A DNA stretch of 35,111 bases from CAZDME01 sp964506785 [NCBI: uncultured bacterium] (GCA_964506785.1 CAZDME010000006.1:1-35111), one strand, 5' to 3'; counted from the first letter of the stretch, positions 7,900 through 16,278 are shown. Translations and numbers: made by a program. The notes: generated by a model not told the origin, from the sequence alone.

Positions 7900-8526
7900 T
7901 TATAATCGGCCTTTAGCAAATACCTTGTTTTTATCTGGATACCAAACAGTTACGATAACCAATTTATCAAATCCTGTTTGCATTTTATATGCCTTAGCGA
8001 GGTAGAGAGCGATTGATTCGACATTCTCTTTTGTTGTATATTTATCTGAAGTTAATCTTACCCATATTTGCCAATCACTACCTTCTGGATATTCGAAATA
8101 AGTAACCGCTGTGTTATTTAAGGCCCATGATTTAAAGTTTTCTTTTGCTTGTTCATTAAAACTTCCGTATCTCACCTTGTCTGCGCCCTTTGCCCGAACT
8201 GAAGTTTTCTTGCCGGAAGTATCTTCTTTGATTATATCCCCCATAGTCACATACTGACTAATCCACCCGTTTCTACCTTTATAATTGACTTCATACCAAG
8301 TAACGACAAGCATCCCGCTTCGGATTTCTTTTTTTGCTTTGATTTCGATTTTTGTCCCCGCTGGTATTTTGCCAAGTGAGCTCTTTCCATTTGGTACTTC
8401 ACGCAATGTTGCCGGAGCTGTTTTATCAATAACAACAAATTCTTTTATTTCCGCATGCCCATTCTTGATAGCGACAAACACAAAGAGTGTTAAAATCGAA
8501 ATAGTAAACAAATTCTTTCTGAACAT
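7900..8526 (-). CDS. Secreted SH3-like domain protein
   Basis: A 208-residue predicted secreted or periplasmic protein. The N-terminus MFRKNLFTISILTLFVFVAI is a classic signal peptide with likely cleavage after NGHA (around residue 25). Residues about 30-95 resemble a bacterial SH3 (SH3_3) domain: ATLREVPNGK..LGKIPAGTKIEI...WYEVNYKGRNGWI. These domains often bind cell-wall peptides. The remaining 110 residues have no recognised family; they are mixed alpha/beta with a WVRLTSDKYTTKENVESIALYL segment. A longer frame reaches 8691, but its first 55 codons pass through repeat DNA and lack a ribosome site. The chosen ATG is preceded by TTAGGA and begins the signal peptide. The function is unknown. 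Confidence 0.75.
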   Translation of the reverse strand: MFRKNLFTISILTLFVFVAIKNGHAEIKEFVVIDKTAPATLREVPNGKSSLGKIPAGTKIEIKAKKEIRSGMLVVTWYEVNYKGRNGWISQYVTMGDIIKEDTSGKKTSVRAKGADKVRYGSFNEQAKENFKSWALNNTAVTYFEYPEGSDWQIWVRLTSDKYTTKENVESIALYLAKAYKMQTGFDKLVIVTVWYPDKNKVFAKGRL

Positions 8527-8604
8527 TTTTCCTAACAATAAATATGTCCCTCTTATTAGTGCTAAAAAAGGGTATCCCGTAACCGCTGCTTTTTGTTCGC
8601 CTGA

Positions 8605-8626
8605 GCCTGGCTGCCGGCAGACAGGC
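8605..8626. repeat. REP-like palindrome
   Basis: A GC-rich imperfect palindrome (GCCTGGCTGCC / GGCAGACAGGC) sits upstream of the SH3-like gene. It differs sharply from the AT-rich DNA around it and resembles other small hairpins in this window at 6519 and 29429. Confidence 0.5.
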
Positions 8627-8654
8627 GTCAAGGTTGGCTCTTTTTCTTTTTGAA

Positions 8655-8725
8655 CAATAGAGCAATAGAACATTAGACCGCAATTGAGCATAGGTTCTAT
8701 TTTTCTATTTTCTATTGCTCAATTG
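8655..8725. repeat. Long inverted repeat upstream of the SH3-like gene
   Basis: CAATAGAGCAATAGAA at 8655-8670 pairs with TTCTATTGCTCAATTG at 8710-8725 with one mismatch in sixteen. A third related word, CAATTGAGCA, lies between them at 8681-8690. The region 8527-8755 holds no gene. Confidence 0.6.
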
Positions 8726-8730
8726 CTCCG

Positions 8731-8758
8731 CCAATTTTAAGTCCAGACTTAAAATTGG
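8731..8758 (-). repeat. Perfect 13-bp inverted repeat overlapping the tRNA-Gln 3' end
   Basis: CCAATTTTAAGTC at 8731-8743 and GACTTAAAATTGG at 8746-8758 are separated by two bases. The right arm includes the encoded CCA of tRNA-Gln. A hairpin here would begin at the tRNA tail, so it could stop transcription or guide 3' processing. It has no long T-run. Confidence 0.65.
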
Positions 8759-8831
8759 CTGCCTGGCTAGGGTTCGAACCTAGAATCTCCTGATCCAGAG
8801 TCAGGCGTGTTGCCAGCTACACCACCAGGCA
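8756..8831 (-). tRNA. tRNA-Gln (anticodon CTG)
   Basis: A full cloverleaf on the minus strand. The acceptor stem TGCCTGG/CCAGGCA has seven perfect pairs. The anticodon stem CCTGA/TCAGG encloses the loop CTCTGGA, whose centre CTG reads CAG. The T arm is CTAGG-TTCGAAC-CCTAG. The discriminator is G and CCA is encoded at 8756-8758. It lies 84 bases after gltX, whose product may charge it indirectly if this organism lacks GlnRS. Confidence 0.95.
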
Positions 8832-8915
8832 ATTTTCGGAAAACAGAATACAGAATACAGAAAAACAAAAAAATCATCTATCTGATTTCTGTCTTCTGAC
8901 TTCGGTCTTCTATAA

Positions 8916-10211
8916 TTACTGCTTCAGTCTCTTTATACATTTCTCCCGGCCCAGTATCGCCATCGTCTCGAACAAACCGGGGCTGACCGCTCTTCCTGTC
9001 AGGGCCACCCGGACAGGGTGAATTAAATCCCCGCTTTTTAAATTTAATTCTTTGGCTAAACCGCGGCAGGTCTTTTCTATTTCTTCCTCTTCGAAGCTCT
9101 CAAGCTTTTCCAGCTTTTCTCCCAGCAGTTTGAAGGCTTCGGGGATATACTCCCTTTTTAAAAACTTTTCCCGGACTTCCGGGTCAATCTTTATATCGTC
9201 TAAAAAGAAAAAATCCGCCTGTTCTTTCAATTGGCCGATATATTTAATCCTGGTTCTAAATAAGTTAAGCACCTTTTTCAGCCAGTTTAAATCTATTTTC
9301 TTATCGACAAAACCAATAGATTTCAAATATTTTGCCGCCGTATCAACTGCCTTATCCAGGTTTATTTCCGCAAAATAGCTTCCATTCATCCAGTTAAGTT
9401 TGTCTAAATCGAAAATTGCCCCTTTTTTCCCCACCGCTTCCAGAGAAAACAGCTCTATTATCTCCTCAACCTTCATTTTTTCCCGGTTATCCTTGGGCGA
9501 CCAGCCGAGCAGAGCCAAATAGTTAAGCACCGCTTCCGGTAAATAACCTTCCTTTTGATAATAATCCAAAGCTGTCGCTCCGTGCCGCTTGCTCAGACGG
9601 CTGCCGTCCGGCCCCAGAATTAAAGGCAGATGGGCAAATTGCGGCACTGGTAGGCCCAGGGCTTCATAAAGAGCGATTTGCTTGGGGGTGTTGGAGATAT
9701 GGTCATCGCCTCGGATAACATGGGTAATTGAGAGAAGGGCATCATCGATAACACAGGCTAAATTATAGGTCGGTGTCTGGTCGCCCCGGAGAATGACAAA
9801 ATTACCCAATTCTTGATTATCTATTTTAATCATCCCATGGACCAAGTCGTTAAATTTGGTCATTCCTTCCGGCATCAGAAATTCGATAGCCTCACCCTTT
9901 TCTTTTCCGGGAATCCTCCGGGCTTTTCCTTCGTCAACCAGCCTCTGGGCAAATTCGCGGTGCTTATCGATAAATTTACTCTGGTAGATTGGTCCCTCGT
10001 CCCAGCTCAAACCTAACCATTTAAGCCCGTCGATAATCGAAGCTAACGCCTCAGGCTGGGTTCGTTCCCGGTCAGTATCTTCTATTCGCAGGAGAAAACT
10101 GCCTTTGTAATGCCTGGCAAACAGCCAATTAAATAAAGCGGTGCGGGCTCCTCCGATATGGAGGTATCCGGTCGGGCTGGGAGCAAAACGCACCTTTATC
10201 TTTTCAGTCAT
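8916..10211 (-). CDS. gltX: Glutamate--tRNA ligase
   Basis: Class I aminoacyl-tRNA synthetase that attaches glutamate to tRNA-Glu. The ATP-binding signature PSPTGYLHIGGARTALFNW sits at the N-terminus and LSKRHGA (the KMSKS equivalent) near residue 240. The C-terminal helical anticodon-binding region is present. At 431 residues it is somewhat shorter than the common 465-490. A TTG at 10229 would add six codons, but the ATG at 10211 has AAAAGG seven bases upstream and lies just after the stop of the preceding gene, so I prefer it. tRNA-Gln and tRNA-Glu genes lie just downstream. A non-discriminating form that also charges tRNA-Gln is possible but cannot be judged here. Confidence 0.95.
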   Translation of the reverse strand: MTEKIKVRFAPSPTGYLHIGGARTALFNWLFARHYKGSFLLRIEDTDRERTQPEALASIIDGLKWLGLSWDEGPIYQSKFIDKHREFAQRLVDEGKARRIPGKEKGEAIEFLMPEGMTKFNDLVHGMIKIDNQELGNFVILRGDQTPTYNLACVIDDALLSITHVIRGDDHISNTPKQIALYEALGLPVPQFAHLPLILGPDGSRLSKRHGATALDYYQKEGYLPEAVLNYLALLGWSPKDNREKMKVEEIIELFSLEAVGKKGAIFDLDKLNWMNGSYFAEINLDKAVDTAAKYLKSIGFVDKKIDLNWLKKVLNLFRTRIKYIGQLKEQADFFFLDDIKIDPEVREKFLKREYIPEAFKLLGEKLEKLESFEEEEIEKTCRGLAKELNLKSGDLIHPVRVALTGRAVSPGLFETMAILGREKCIKRLKQ

Positions 10212-10213
10212 AG

Positions 10214-10768
10214 TTAACCTTTTGTCCAATCCAGTCCCTGTTGGAGCGCCTCTAAATTAAGCGCCAAAAGTTTTTCTTTCTTTCCGCTCAAAACCGCTTT
10301 CAGGGCTTTTTTGACCGCTTCCAGGGAAATTATTTTATTTTTGCCTAAGAACGCGCCCAGAGCGACTAAGTTGGCAATGCGAATTTCGCCGATTTTCCGG
10401 GCGATTTCCGTCGCCGGGACCCAAACCGCTTTTATTCCCTCCGGCAGGGAGACCTTTTTCGCTAAGGAGGAATTTATAACCGCTAAACTCTCTTTTTTCA
10501 TCCGCGGCACGAATTTTTTCACTGAGGGTTCATTTAAAAAAATGGCCGAGTCGGACTCTTTAAATATTGGCGAGGCGATTTCCTCGCCGGATATAACCAC
10601 CAGGCAATGAGCCGTACCCCCTCTCATTTCCGCTCCATAAGAAGGGAAATAAGTGGTAGCTTTATTTTCTTCTAAAGCCGCCTGGCACAAAACCTTACCG
10701 GTAAATAAAACCCCTTGTCCGCCAAAGCCGGCGATAACTATTTTCTCCGTTTTTTTCATTTGGTCCAT
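10214..10768 (-). CDS. 2-ketoacid:ferredoxin oxidoreductase, gamma subunit
   Basis: A 184-residue gamma subunit of the pyruvate/2-ketoacid ferredoxin oxidoreductase family. The opening IVIAGFGGQGV motif and the FPSYGAEMRGGTAHC segment are diagnostic of the gamma (KorC/VorC-type) chain. It completes the delta-alpha-beta-gamma set encoded directly upstream, after an 87-base gap. ATG codons lie at residues 1 and 4 with no clear ribosome site for either; the longer start is given. gltX follows two bases after the stop, so it is probably cotranscribed. Confidence 0.9.
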   Translation of the reverse strand: MDQMKKTEKIVIAGFGGQGVLFTGKVLCQAALEENKATTYFPSYGAEMRGGTAHCLVVISGEEIASPIFKESDSAIFLNEPSVKKFVPRMKKESLAVINSSLAKKVSLPEGIKAVWVPATEIARKIGEIRIANLVALGAFLGKNKIISLEAVKKALKAVLSGKKEKLLALNLEALQQGLDWTKG

Positions 10769-10855
10769 TCCCAGTTACGCCACTTTTAATCTCTTTCCGG
10801 ATTATAAAGATGCTCTTTTCTTCATCCTGTTAATTTTATCTTTTCATTCCCCCGG

Positions 10856-11593
10856 TTAATCGGTATCTTTGATAACCCCCAGGGGAAATGTTTTTGCCAT
10901 TTCTTTTTCAATCCATTCAACTGATGCTTGGGGCGATAGGCCCCAGTTGGTCGGGCAGGGCGAAAGTATTTCCACCAGGCTAAAGCCCTTATTCTCGATT
11001 TGATTTTCTATCGCTTTTTTTATCGCTTTTTTTGCCTTTAAAATCGACGCCGGATTATGGACCGATTCCCGGCTTAAAAAAACCACCCCATCCAGGACCT
11101 TCAGCATTTCCGTAACCTTCAAAGGATAACCTTCCCTTTTTTTATCTCTTCCGATGGGGGAAGTGGTGGTTTTTTGTCCTAAAATTGTCGTCGGGGCCAT
11201 CTGCCCGCCGGTCATCCCGTAAACGGCGTTATTAACAAAGAAGACGCTGATATTTTCTCCCCGGTTAGCCGCATGGATTATTTCCGCCGTGCCGATGGCA
11301 GCCAAATCCCCGTCTCCCTGGTAAGTAAAAACAATATTGTCCGGAAGCGCCCGTTTTATTCCCGTGGCCACCGCCGGCGTCCGTCCATGAGCCGCTTCGG
11401 TGACATCGAAATTAAAATAATCGTAAGCTAAAACGGCGCAGCCTACCGGGGCGACACCGATAGTCTTCTCGCGGACATCCAATTCATCGATTGCTTCGGC
11501 GATAAGGCGATGGACGATTCCATGCCCGCATCCCGGACAATAATGGGTCGGTTTCTCGGTTAAACTTTTGGGCCGGCTAAAGATTTTTTTCAT
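10856..11593 (-). CDS. 2-ketoacid:ferredoxin oxidoreductase, beta subunit (thiamine diphosphate binding)
   Basis: A 245-residue TPP-binding beta chain. CPGCGH is at residues 19-24, the TPP/Mg motif starts with GDGD at 93-96, and NN follows at 121-122. The stretch VYGMTGGQMAPTT and the KTTTSPIGRD segment are characteristic of 2-oxoglutarate/2-oxoisovalerate-type (KorB/VorA) enzymes rather than pyruvate ones. It oxidatively decarboxylates a 2-oxoacid to an acyl-CoA, passing electrons to ferredoxin, or works in reverse to build 2-oxoacids in anaerobes. It lies 32 bases after the alpha gene. Confidence 0.93.
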   Translation of the reverse strand: MKKIFSRPKSLTEKPTHYCPGCGHGIVHRLIAEAIDELDVREKTIGVAPVGCAVLAYDYFNFDVTEAAHGRTPAVATGIKRALPDNIVFTYQGDGDLAAIGTAEIIHAANRGENISVFFVNNAVYGMTGGQMAPTTILGQKTTTSPIGRDKKREGYPLKVTEMLKVLDGVVFLSRESVHNPASILKAKKAIKKAIENQIENKGFSLVEILSPCPTNWGLSPQASVEWIEKEMAKTFPLGVIKDTD

Positions 11594-11625
11594 CTACAAT
11601 TACTGCCTTTGATAATTTAATCATT

Positions 11626-12678
11626 CTACCATTGTTTTATGATGTTATAAATTTCATCCGGAGTGAAATAGGCGCCGCCTAATTTTCCCGAAAATTCTAC
11701 CGGGCATCTTCCTTCTACGGCCAGGCGGACATCTTCCAGCATCTGTCCGGCGCTCATTTCCAGGGTCAAAATCTTTTTTAATCCCTTTGATAATTCTCCG
11801 AGGCGCTTTTCAGGGAAAGGCCAGAGACTGATAGGTCTGAATAGACCCGCGGCTATTCCTTCTTTCCTGGCTCTGGTTATCGCTTCCTTGGCTGCCCGGG
11901 CAACCGTGCCATAAGCGGCAATTAAAAACTCTGCATTTTTTGTCTGGATTTCCTCCCAGCGCCGTTCCTTATTTTTTATTTTTTGGTATTTTTCCTGTAG
12001 TTTCAGATTATGCCTTTCTAAATTACCTTCCCCCAGGCGCAGGGATAAAATGCGCCGCGGCTCTCTTCCCTTACACCCTCTTAAAACCCAATCCTCTTTT
12101 TTGCTATGAACCCGGTCTCCTGGGCTATGAGCCAATTCTACCGCCTCCCTCATCTGGGCTAAAATTCCGTCTCCTAAAATTATCACCGGAGTGCGGTATT
12201 TATCGGCTAAATCAAAGGCATCCATCGTCAAATTAAAGGCTTCCTGAAGAGAAGCCGGTGCCAGCACTATCGAGTGATAATCACCGTGTCCCCCTCCCTT
12301 GGTTGCCTGGAAATAATCGGCCTGGCTGCCCGATATATTGCCCAATCCCGGCCCGCCCCGCATCAAATTTACAATAACCGCCGGTAACTCGGCTCCGGCC
12401 ATATAAGAAATTCCTTCCTGCTTAAGGCTTATCCCCGGGCTGGAAGAAGAAGTCATCGCCCTTTCTCCGGTTAAAGACGAGCCAAAGACCATATTAATGG
12501 CCGCCAATTCGCTTTCTGATTGAATAAAGGTGCCGCCTACCTCTATCATCCGTTTGGCCATATGCGCCGTTAATTCATTCTGCGGCGTAATCGGATAGCC
12601 ATAATAGAAACGGCAGCCGGCCTGGATGGCCGCTTCGCCGATAGCCTCGTTTCCGCTCATTAATATTTTTTTATTCAT
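11626..12678 (-). CDS. vorB: 2-ketoacid:ferredoxin oxidoreductase, alpha subunit (VorB-like)
   Basis: A 350-residue alpha chain. The substrate and TPP pyrimidine-binding region reads GNEAIGEAAIQAGCRFYYGYPITPQNE-like, followed by ESELAAINMVFGSSLTGERAMTSSSSPG, both hallmarks of this family. The size and the four-subunit arrangement with a separate small ferredoxin fit 2-oxoisovalerate (branched-chain) oxidoreductase VorB. A 2-oxoglutarate enzyme (KorA) is the main alternative. Its start overlaps the ferredoxin stop by eight bases. The enzyme points to an anaerobic or ferredoxin-based amino acid metabolism in the host. Confidence 0.88.
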   Translation of the reverse strand: MNKKILMSGNEAIGEAAIQAGCRFYYGYPITPQNELTAHMAKRMIEVGGTFIQSESELAAINMVFGSSLTGERAMTSSSSPGISLKQEGISYMAGAELPAVIVNLMRGGPGLGNISGSQADYFQATKGGGHGDYHSIVLAPASLQEAFNLTMDAFDLADKYRTPVIILGDGILAQMREAVELAHSPGDRVHSKKEDWVLRGCKGREPRRILSLRLGEGNLERHNLKLQEKYQKIKNKERRWEEIQTKNAEFLIAAYGTVARAAKEAITRARKEGIAAGLFRPISLWPFPEKRLGELSKGLKKILTLEMSAGQMLEDVRLAVEGRCPVEFSGKLGGAYFTPDEIYNIIKQW

Positions 12679-12880
12679 CTTTCAAAATCTCTATAGCCGC
12701 TTCCGGGCAGATTAAGGCGCACTGCTGGCAGGCCAGGCACTCCTCCATCTTTTCAACCTTGACCGCATAATAGCCTTTGCGGTTAAGCTGGCCGCTTGTT
12801 TTGATTAAATGCCGGGGGCAAACCGCAATACATAAATTACAGCCCTTGCAGCGTTCGGTATCGATAATAATTTTAGGCAT
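12671..12880 (-). CDS. 2-ketoacid:ferredoxin oxidoreductase, delta subunit (2[4Fe-4S] ferredoxin)
   Basis: A 69-residue ferredoxin with two cluster motifs, CKGCNLCIAVCP (residues 11-22) and CLACQQCALICP (48-59). Together they bind two [4Fe-4S] clusters. It leads the oxidoreductase operon and relays electrons from the TPP site to soluble ferredoxin. The start overlaps the end of nadK by eight bases and the stop overlaps the alpha subunit, so all are probably read from one transcript. Confidence 0.93.
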   Translation of the reverse strand: MPKIIIDTERCKGCNLCIAVCPRHLIKTSGQLNRKGYYAVKVEKMEECLACQQCALICPEAAIEILKDE

Positions 12881-13754
12881 AGCTTGAATGTCCCCGTTCT
12901 CCCCAGCAAAGTTTCTCGCGTAAAACCTGATAATAATTTCTCCGGGGCGAAACGATTAATTTCAATTTAGCCGGCGCTTTTTTAATGGACACCGTCTCAT
13001 CGACGGAAAGATTAACCACTACCTGCCCGTCCATAGTGGCGCAAACATCGCGGGTCCGCGTTACCGGTTTAGTTTTTACTTGGACTTCTTTATTGGCCGG
13101 AATAATCAAAGGCCGGTTGGCTAAAGTATGCGGGCAAATCGGGGTTAATATAATTCCCTCCAGGCTTGCCTCCATAATTGGCCCGCCGGCAGACAGCGAA
13201 TGGCCGGTTGAGCCGGTTGGAGTAGAGACAATCAGCCCGTCGGCCTGGTAAGTAGTTACATAGTTACGGTCGATAAAAATTTCTAAATGCAAAAGGCGGG
13301 CGATACTCCTTTTGGCTAAAACCAATTCATTTAGGACTATGAATTTGGTTTCCTTCCGGCCCTTTTTTGCTATTTTGACCTCGAGCCGCATCCTTTCTTC
13401 TGTCTTAAAGTTCCCGGCCAATATTTTTGTAAGCTCCTTATAAATCTCCGAATAGCCTATCTCCGTAATGAATCCTAACCCTCCCAGGTTAACCCCCAGG
13501 ATGGGCACTCTATCGATATTTTTAACCCGGCCAACTCTAAGGAGTGTCCCGTCTCCTCCCAGAGAAATCAATAAATCCGCCTGGCTGGCTATTTTTTGGA
13601 TAGATAACGGACGGTTTTTCCCTTTAATCCCCGCGGCTGATTCTTCGTCTAATATTACCGTTTTTCCCTTTTTTACTAACCACCGGGAAAGTTCCTTGAC
13701 TATTGATTTCGCGTTTTTCTTCTTCAAATTCGCCACAATTCCGATTTTTTTCAT
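12873..13754 (-). CDS. nadK: NAD kinase
   Basis: ATP- or polyphosphate-dependent NAD kinase making NADP in the cytoplasm. At 293 residues it has the usual length. The catalytic GGDGT is at 66-70, a conserved NE pair lies in VLNELVLAK near 147, and the glycine/serine-rich STPTGSTGHSLSAGGPI motif that binds NAD spans about 186-202. The start overlaps the previous small protein by four bases, and the end overlaps the ferredoxin of the oxidoreductase operon, so cofactor supply and redox enzyme may be co-expressed. Confidence 0.95.
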   Translation of the reverse strand: MKKIGIVANLKKKNAKSIVKELSRWLVKKGKTVILDEESAAGIKGKNRPLSIQKIASQADLLISLGGDGTLLRVGRVKNIDRVPILGVNLGGLGFITEIGYSEIYKELTKILAGNFKTEERMRLEVKIAKKGRKETKFIVLNELVLAKRSIARLLHLEIFIDRNYVTTYQADGLIVSTPTGSTGHSLSAGGPIMEASLEGIILTPICPHTLANRPLIIPANKEVQVKTKPVTRTRDVCATMDGQVVVNLSVDETVSIKKAPAKLKLIVSPRRNYYQVLREKLCWGERGHSSYA

Positions 13755-14206
13755 CTCTTCCCCTCTTTAAAATCAAATTTTTTAGGAAATAGCAGCTCGT
13801 GATAAATTTCCTTCCCTTCTTCTTTTAGAACTTTACCGAATTCAAAAAATAAAGGGAACCATTCCTCCCAGCGGTTTTCTTCCGCCTCTTTTAAGTAATC
13901 TTCCTCGGCTTTATCCGTTGTCCCTTCAGAAAAAAAAGTCCGTTCGATTTCCTTCAAATCCACCTCTTTCTCGGGACTGGGGCTTTTCATATATAACGAC
14001 TCCAGGGCTTCCTTTGCTTTCTCCCTGGTGGAGTAACTCGCCTCATAAAATTTTTCTTCGGGATAGGCTGTTCCTTTGGGCGTTAAATCTTCCTCTTCCG
14101 CCCGGCTCAAACTGGAGATTGCAAAAAGCGCAATTAAAAGCAAGCAAAAACAGGGTAAATAAATTGCGATAGTTTCTTTTCTTTTTATCCTTTTTTCATT
14201 ACTCAT
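13751..14206 (-). CDS. Small exported or membrane-anchored protein of unknown function
   Basis: A 151-residue protein I do not recognise. Residues 1-12 are basic. Residues 13-34 (IAIYLPCFCLLLIALFAISS) are a strong hydrophobic helix followed by SRAEEEDL, fitting a signal peptide or a single anchor. The mature part is short, very rich in Glu and Lys, and contains aromatic clusters (WEEWFPLFFEFGKVL near 112-126). It couples to nadK by a four-base overlap. The upstream gap is full of repeats. It has codon use like its neighbours and is probably real, but no function can be proposed. Confidence 0.65.
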   Translation of the reverse strand: MSNEKRIKRKETIAIYLPCFCLLLIALFAISSLSRAEEEDLTPKGTAYPEEKFYEASYSTREKAKEALESLYMKSPSPEKEVDLKEIERTFFSEGTTDKAEEDYLKEAEENRWEEWFPLFFEFGKVLKEEGKEIYHELLFPKKFDFKEGKR

Positions 14207-14379
14207 TTCACATTACACTTTACACAATTCTATCACACATTACACAATTCCTATGGAATCTCTCTTTTTCTCTTTTTCTCTTTTTCTCTTTTATCTTTTC
14301 TTTTATCTTTTGCCAAGAGCCATGAGCCATGAACCATCAGCCACTTTTCCATTACACATAGCACATCACACATAAAACA
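14207..14379. repeat. Repeat-rich gap between dxs and the small exported protein
   Basis: Holds a copy of the 44-nt word-like unit (14211-14254, beginning CATTACACTTTACACAATTC). A short tandem pyrimidine tract follows (unit TCTTTTTC, nearly four copies, about 14260-14292). Next come tandem GAGCCATGA-type words and further ACATTACACA-type words up to and into the end of dxs. No gene is seen. Confidence 0.7.
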
Positions 14380-16263
14380 TTACACAATTTTATCACACAT
14401 CGCTTTAAATTTTTTAACGATACCCTCCGCCGATAACCCGTATAACTCTAAAAGCTCCCCTCTTCTCCCTGCTTCGATAAATTTATCGGGAATCGCCAAC
14501 TGGCTTACTTTGACATCTTCTGCTTTCCGCTCTGCTAACAATTTCAAGATGGCGCTGCCTAATCCGCCGATCAGGCTATGTTCCTCAACCACCAGGACCT
14601 TTTTATTTCTCTCTATCGCCTCGATAATTAAGGATTCATCCAGCGGTTTAACAAACCGGGCGTTAATTACCTCGATTTCTATCCCCTCCCGGCTGAGGCT
14701 TTTTCCTGCTTTTAAAGCGGGATAAACCATGCTTCCTATCGCTATAATCAGGCCGTCTTTGCCATTTTTCAATATCTCGCCTTTTCCGAGCGGAACCGCT
14801 TTTATCTCCGCGGATAAATTTTCATCCGGGCAAAAATCTCTGGGATAGCGCAAGGACATCGGTCTCTTAAGGGAAAGAGCCGTCTTAAGCAAACTTCTCA
14901 ATTCCTCTCCGTCTTTCGGCGCAGAGACTACCATATTCGGCAAACTGCTTAGATAGGCAAAATCAAAGAGGCCATGATGGGTCGGGCCGTCCTGGCCGAC
15001 AATTCCGGCCCTATCTACTGCCAGGATGACCGGGGCTTCCTGAAGGCAAAGCTCATGAAAAATCTGGTCATAGGCGCGCTGGAGAAAAGTAGAATAAATA
15101 GCCACTACCGGGCGAAAACCCTTAAGAGAAAGCCCCGCCGCAAATCCTAACGCATGCTGCTCAGAAATACCGGTATCAAAAAATCGCTCTGGAAACTCCG
15201 TGGCAAATTTATCTAAGCCGGTGCCGTACGGCATCCCGGCGGTTATGGCCACAATATTTTTGCTTGAACGGGCCAAATCGGCTAAAGTTTCGCTAAAAAT
15301 TTTTGTATAGGTTGATTTATCAGGGGAAGGGCTTTTTTCTCCGGTATCTACATTAAACGGCGGTGTGCTGTGAAACTTCCAGGGTTTCTGCTCGGCGAAT
15401 TTGTATCCTTTTCCTTTTTTGGTCAAAACATGGACCAGGGTCGGCTTACCGTTTATTTTTGTCAGGTTTTTAACGGTGTCAATCAAAGTGGGCAAATTAT
15501 GGCCGTCAATCGGGCCGATATAACGGAATCCTAATTCTTCGAAAAGAATGCCGGGGACCAGTAATGATTTTAAGCTTTCTTCGACCCGTTTGGCAATTTT
15601 AAGCATTTTTCCGCCAATCGCCGGAACTTTCTTCAGAAGAAATTCAACATCCTTTTTAAAGCGGTTATACATCGGGGTGGTAATAATCCTGTTCAGGTAA
15701 TTGGATAATGCCCCGACGCTTTTAGCAATACCCATTTCATTATCGTTTAAGATAACAATCAAATTTTTCTGGAGATGGCCGATATGATTTAAGCCTTCGA
15801 AAGCCATTCCCGCCATTAGCGAGGCGTCTCCGATTACTGCCACCACTTTTTCTTTCGTTTTCAATAAATCCCTCGCCGCCGCTATTCCCAATGCTGTCGA
15901 AAGCGCCGTGCTGCTATGCCCGGTAGTAACCAGGTCATAAGGGCTTTCGCCTTTTTTAGGAAAGCCGCTTATTCCCCGGTATTGCCGTAATGTTTTAAAA
16001 GCTTCTTTTCTTCCGGTCAGAAGCTTATGGGGATAAATCTGGTGGCCGACATCCCAAAAAACCTTGTCTTTATCCAAATCCAGGACATAATAGAGGGCTA
16101 AGGTTAATTCGACCACCCCTAAGTTAGAGGCCAAATGCCCTCCGTTTTGTGCGACCGTATCAATAATCTCCCGGCGGATTTCTTCGGCTAAAACCGTCAA
16201 ATCCTTGATTGTTAACTTTTTTAAATCGTTGGGGTTTTTGATATTTGAAAGTATTTTCGCCAT
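14380..16263 (-). CDS. dxs: 1-deoxy-D-xylulose-5-phosphate synthase
   Basis: TPP-dependent enzyme joining pyruvate and glyceraldehyde 3-phosphate, the first step of the non-mevalonate isoprenoid pathway. At 627 residues it has full length. The N-terminal NGGHLASNLGVVELTLAL and TTGHSSTALS segments are family signatures. The TPP motif runs from GDASLMAG to about NDNEM (residues about 152-182). The transketolase C-terminal domain with VGQDGPTHHG is intact. It follows xseB by 15 bases, the familiar xseA-xseB-dxs order. Its last codons lie inside repeat DNA, which may have altered the C-terminal tail. Confidence 0.97.
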   Translation of the reverse strand: MAKILSNIKNPNDLKKLTIKDLTVLAEEIRREIIDTVAQNGGHLASNLGVVELTLALYYVLDLDKDKVFWDVGHQIYPHKLLTGRKEAFKTLRQYRGISGFPKKGESPYDLVTTGHSSTALSTALGIAAARDLLKTKEKVVAVIGDASLMAGMAFEGLNHIGHLQKNLIVILNDNEMGIAKSVGALSNYLNRIITTPMYNRFKKDVEFLLKKVPAIGGKMLKIAKRVEESLKSLLVPGILFEELGFRYIGPIDGHNLPTLIDTVKNLTKINGKPTLVHVLTKKGKGYKFAEQKPWKFHSTPPFNVDTGEKSPSPDKSTYTKIFSETLADLARSSKNIVAITAGMPYGTGLDKFATEFPERFFDTGISEQHALGFAAGLSLKGFRPVVAIYSTFLQRAYDQIFHELCLQEAPVILAVDRAGIVGQDGPTHHGLFDFAYLSSLPNMVVSAPKDGEELRSLLKTALSLKRPMSLRYPRDFCPDENLSAEIKAVPLGKGEILKNGKDGLIIAIGSMVYPALKAGKSLSREGIEIEVINARFVKPLDESLIIEAIERNKKVLVVEEHSLIGGLGSAILKLLAERKAEDVKVSQLAIPDKFIEAGRRGELLELYGLSAEGIVKKFKAMCDKIV

Positions 16264-16278
16264 TTCGGTCCTGTAAAT

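Noticed and set aside
8527-8691. Extension of the SH3-like protein by 55 N-terminal residues
   Set aside because: The added stretch passes through a REP-like palindrome, has no ribosome site, and would bury the signal peptide.
6407-8831. Integrative element with att sites at the tRNA genes
   Set aside because: I found no integrase and no duplicated tRNA end flanking the interval.
10769-10855. Possible gene between beta and gamma oxidoreductase subunits
   Set aside because: The gap is short and AT-rich with no open frame on either strand that has a ribosome site.
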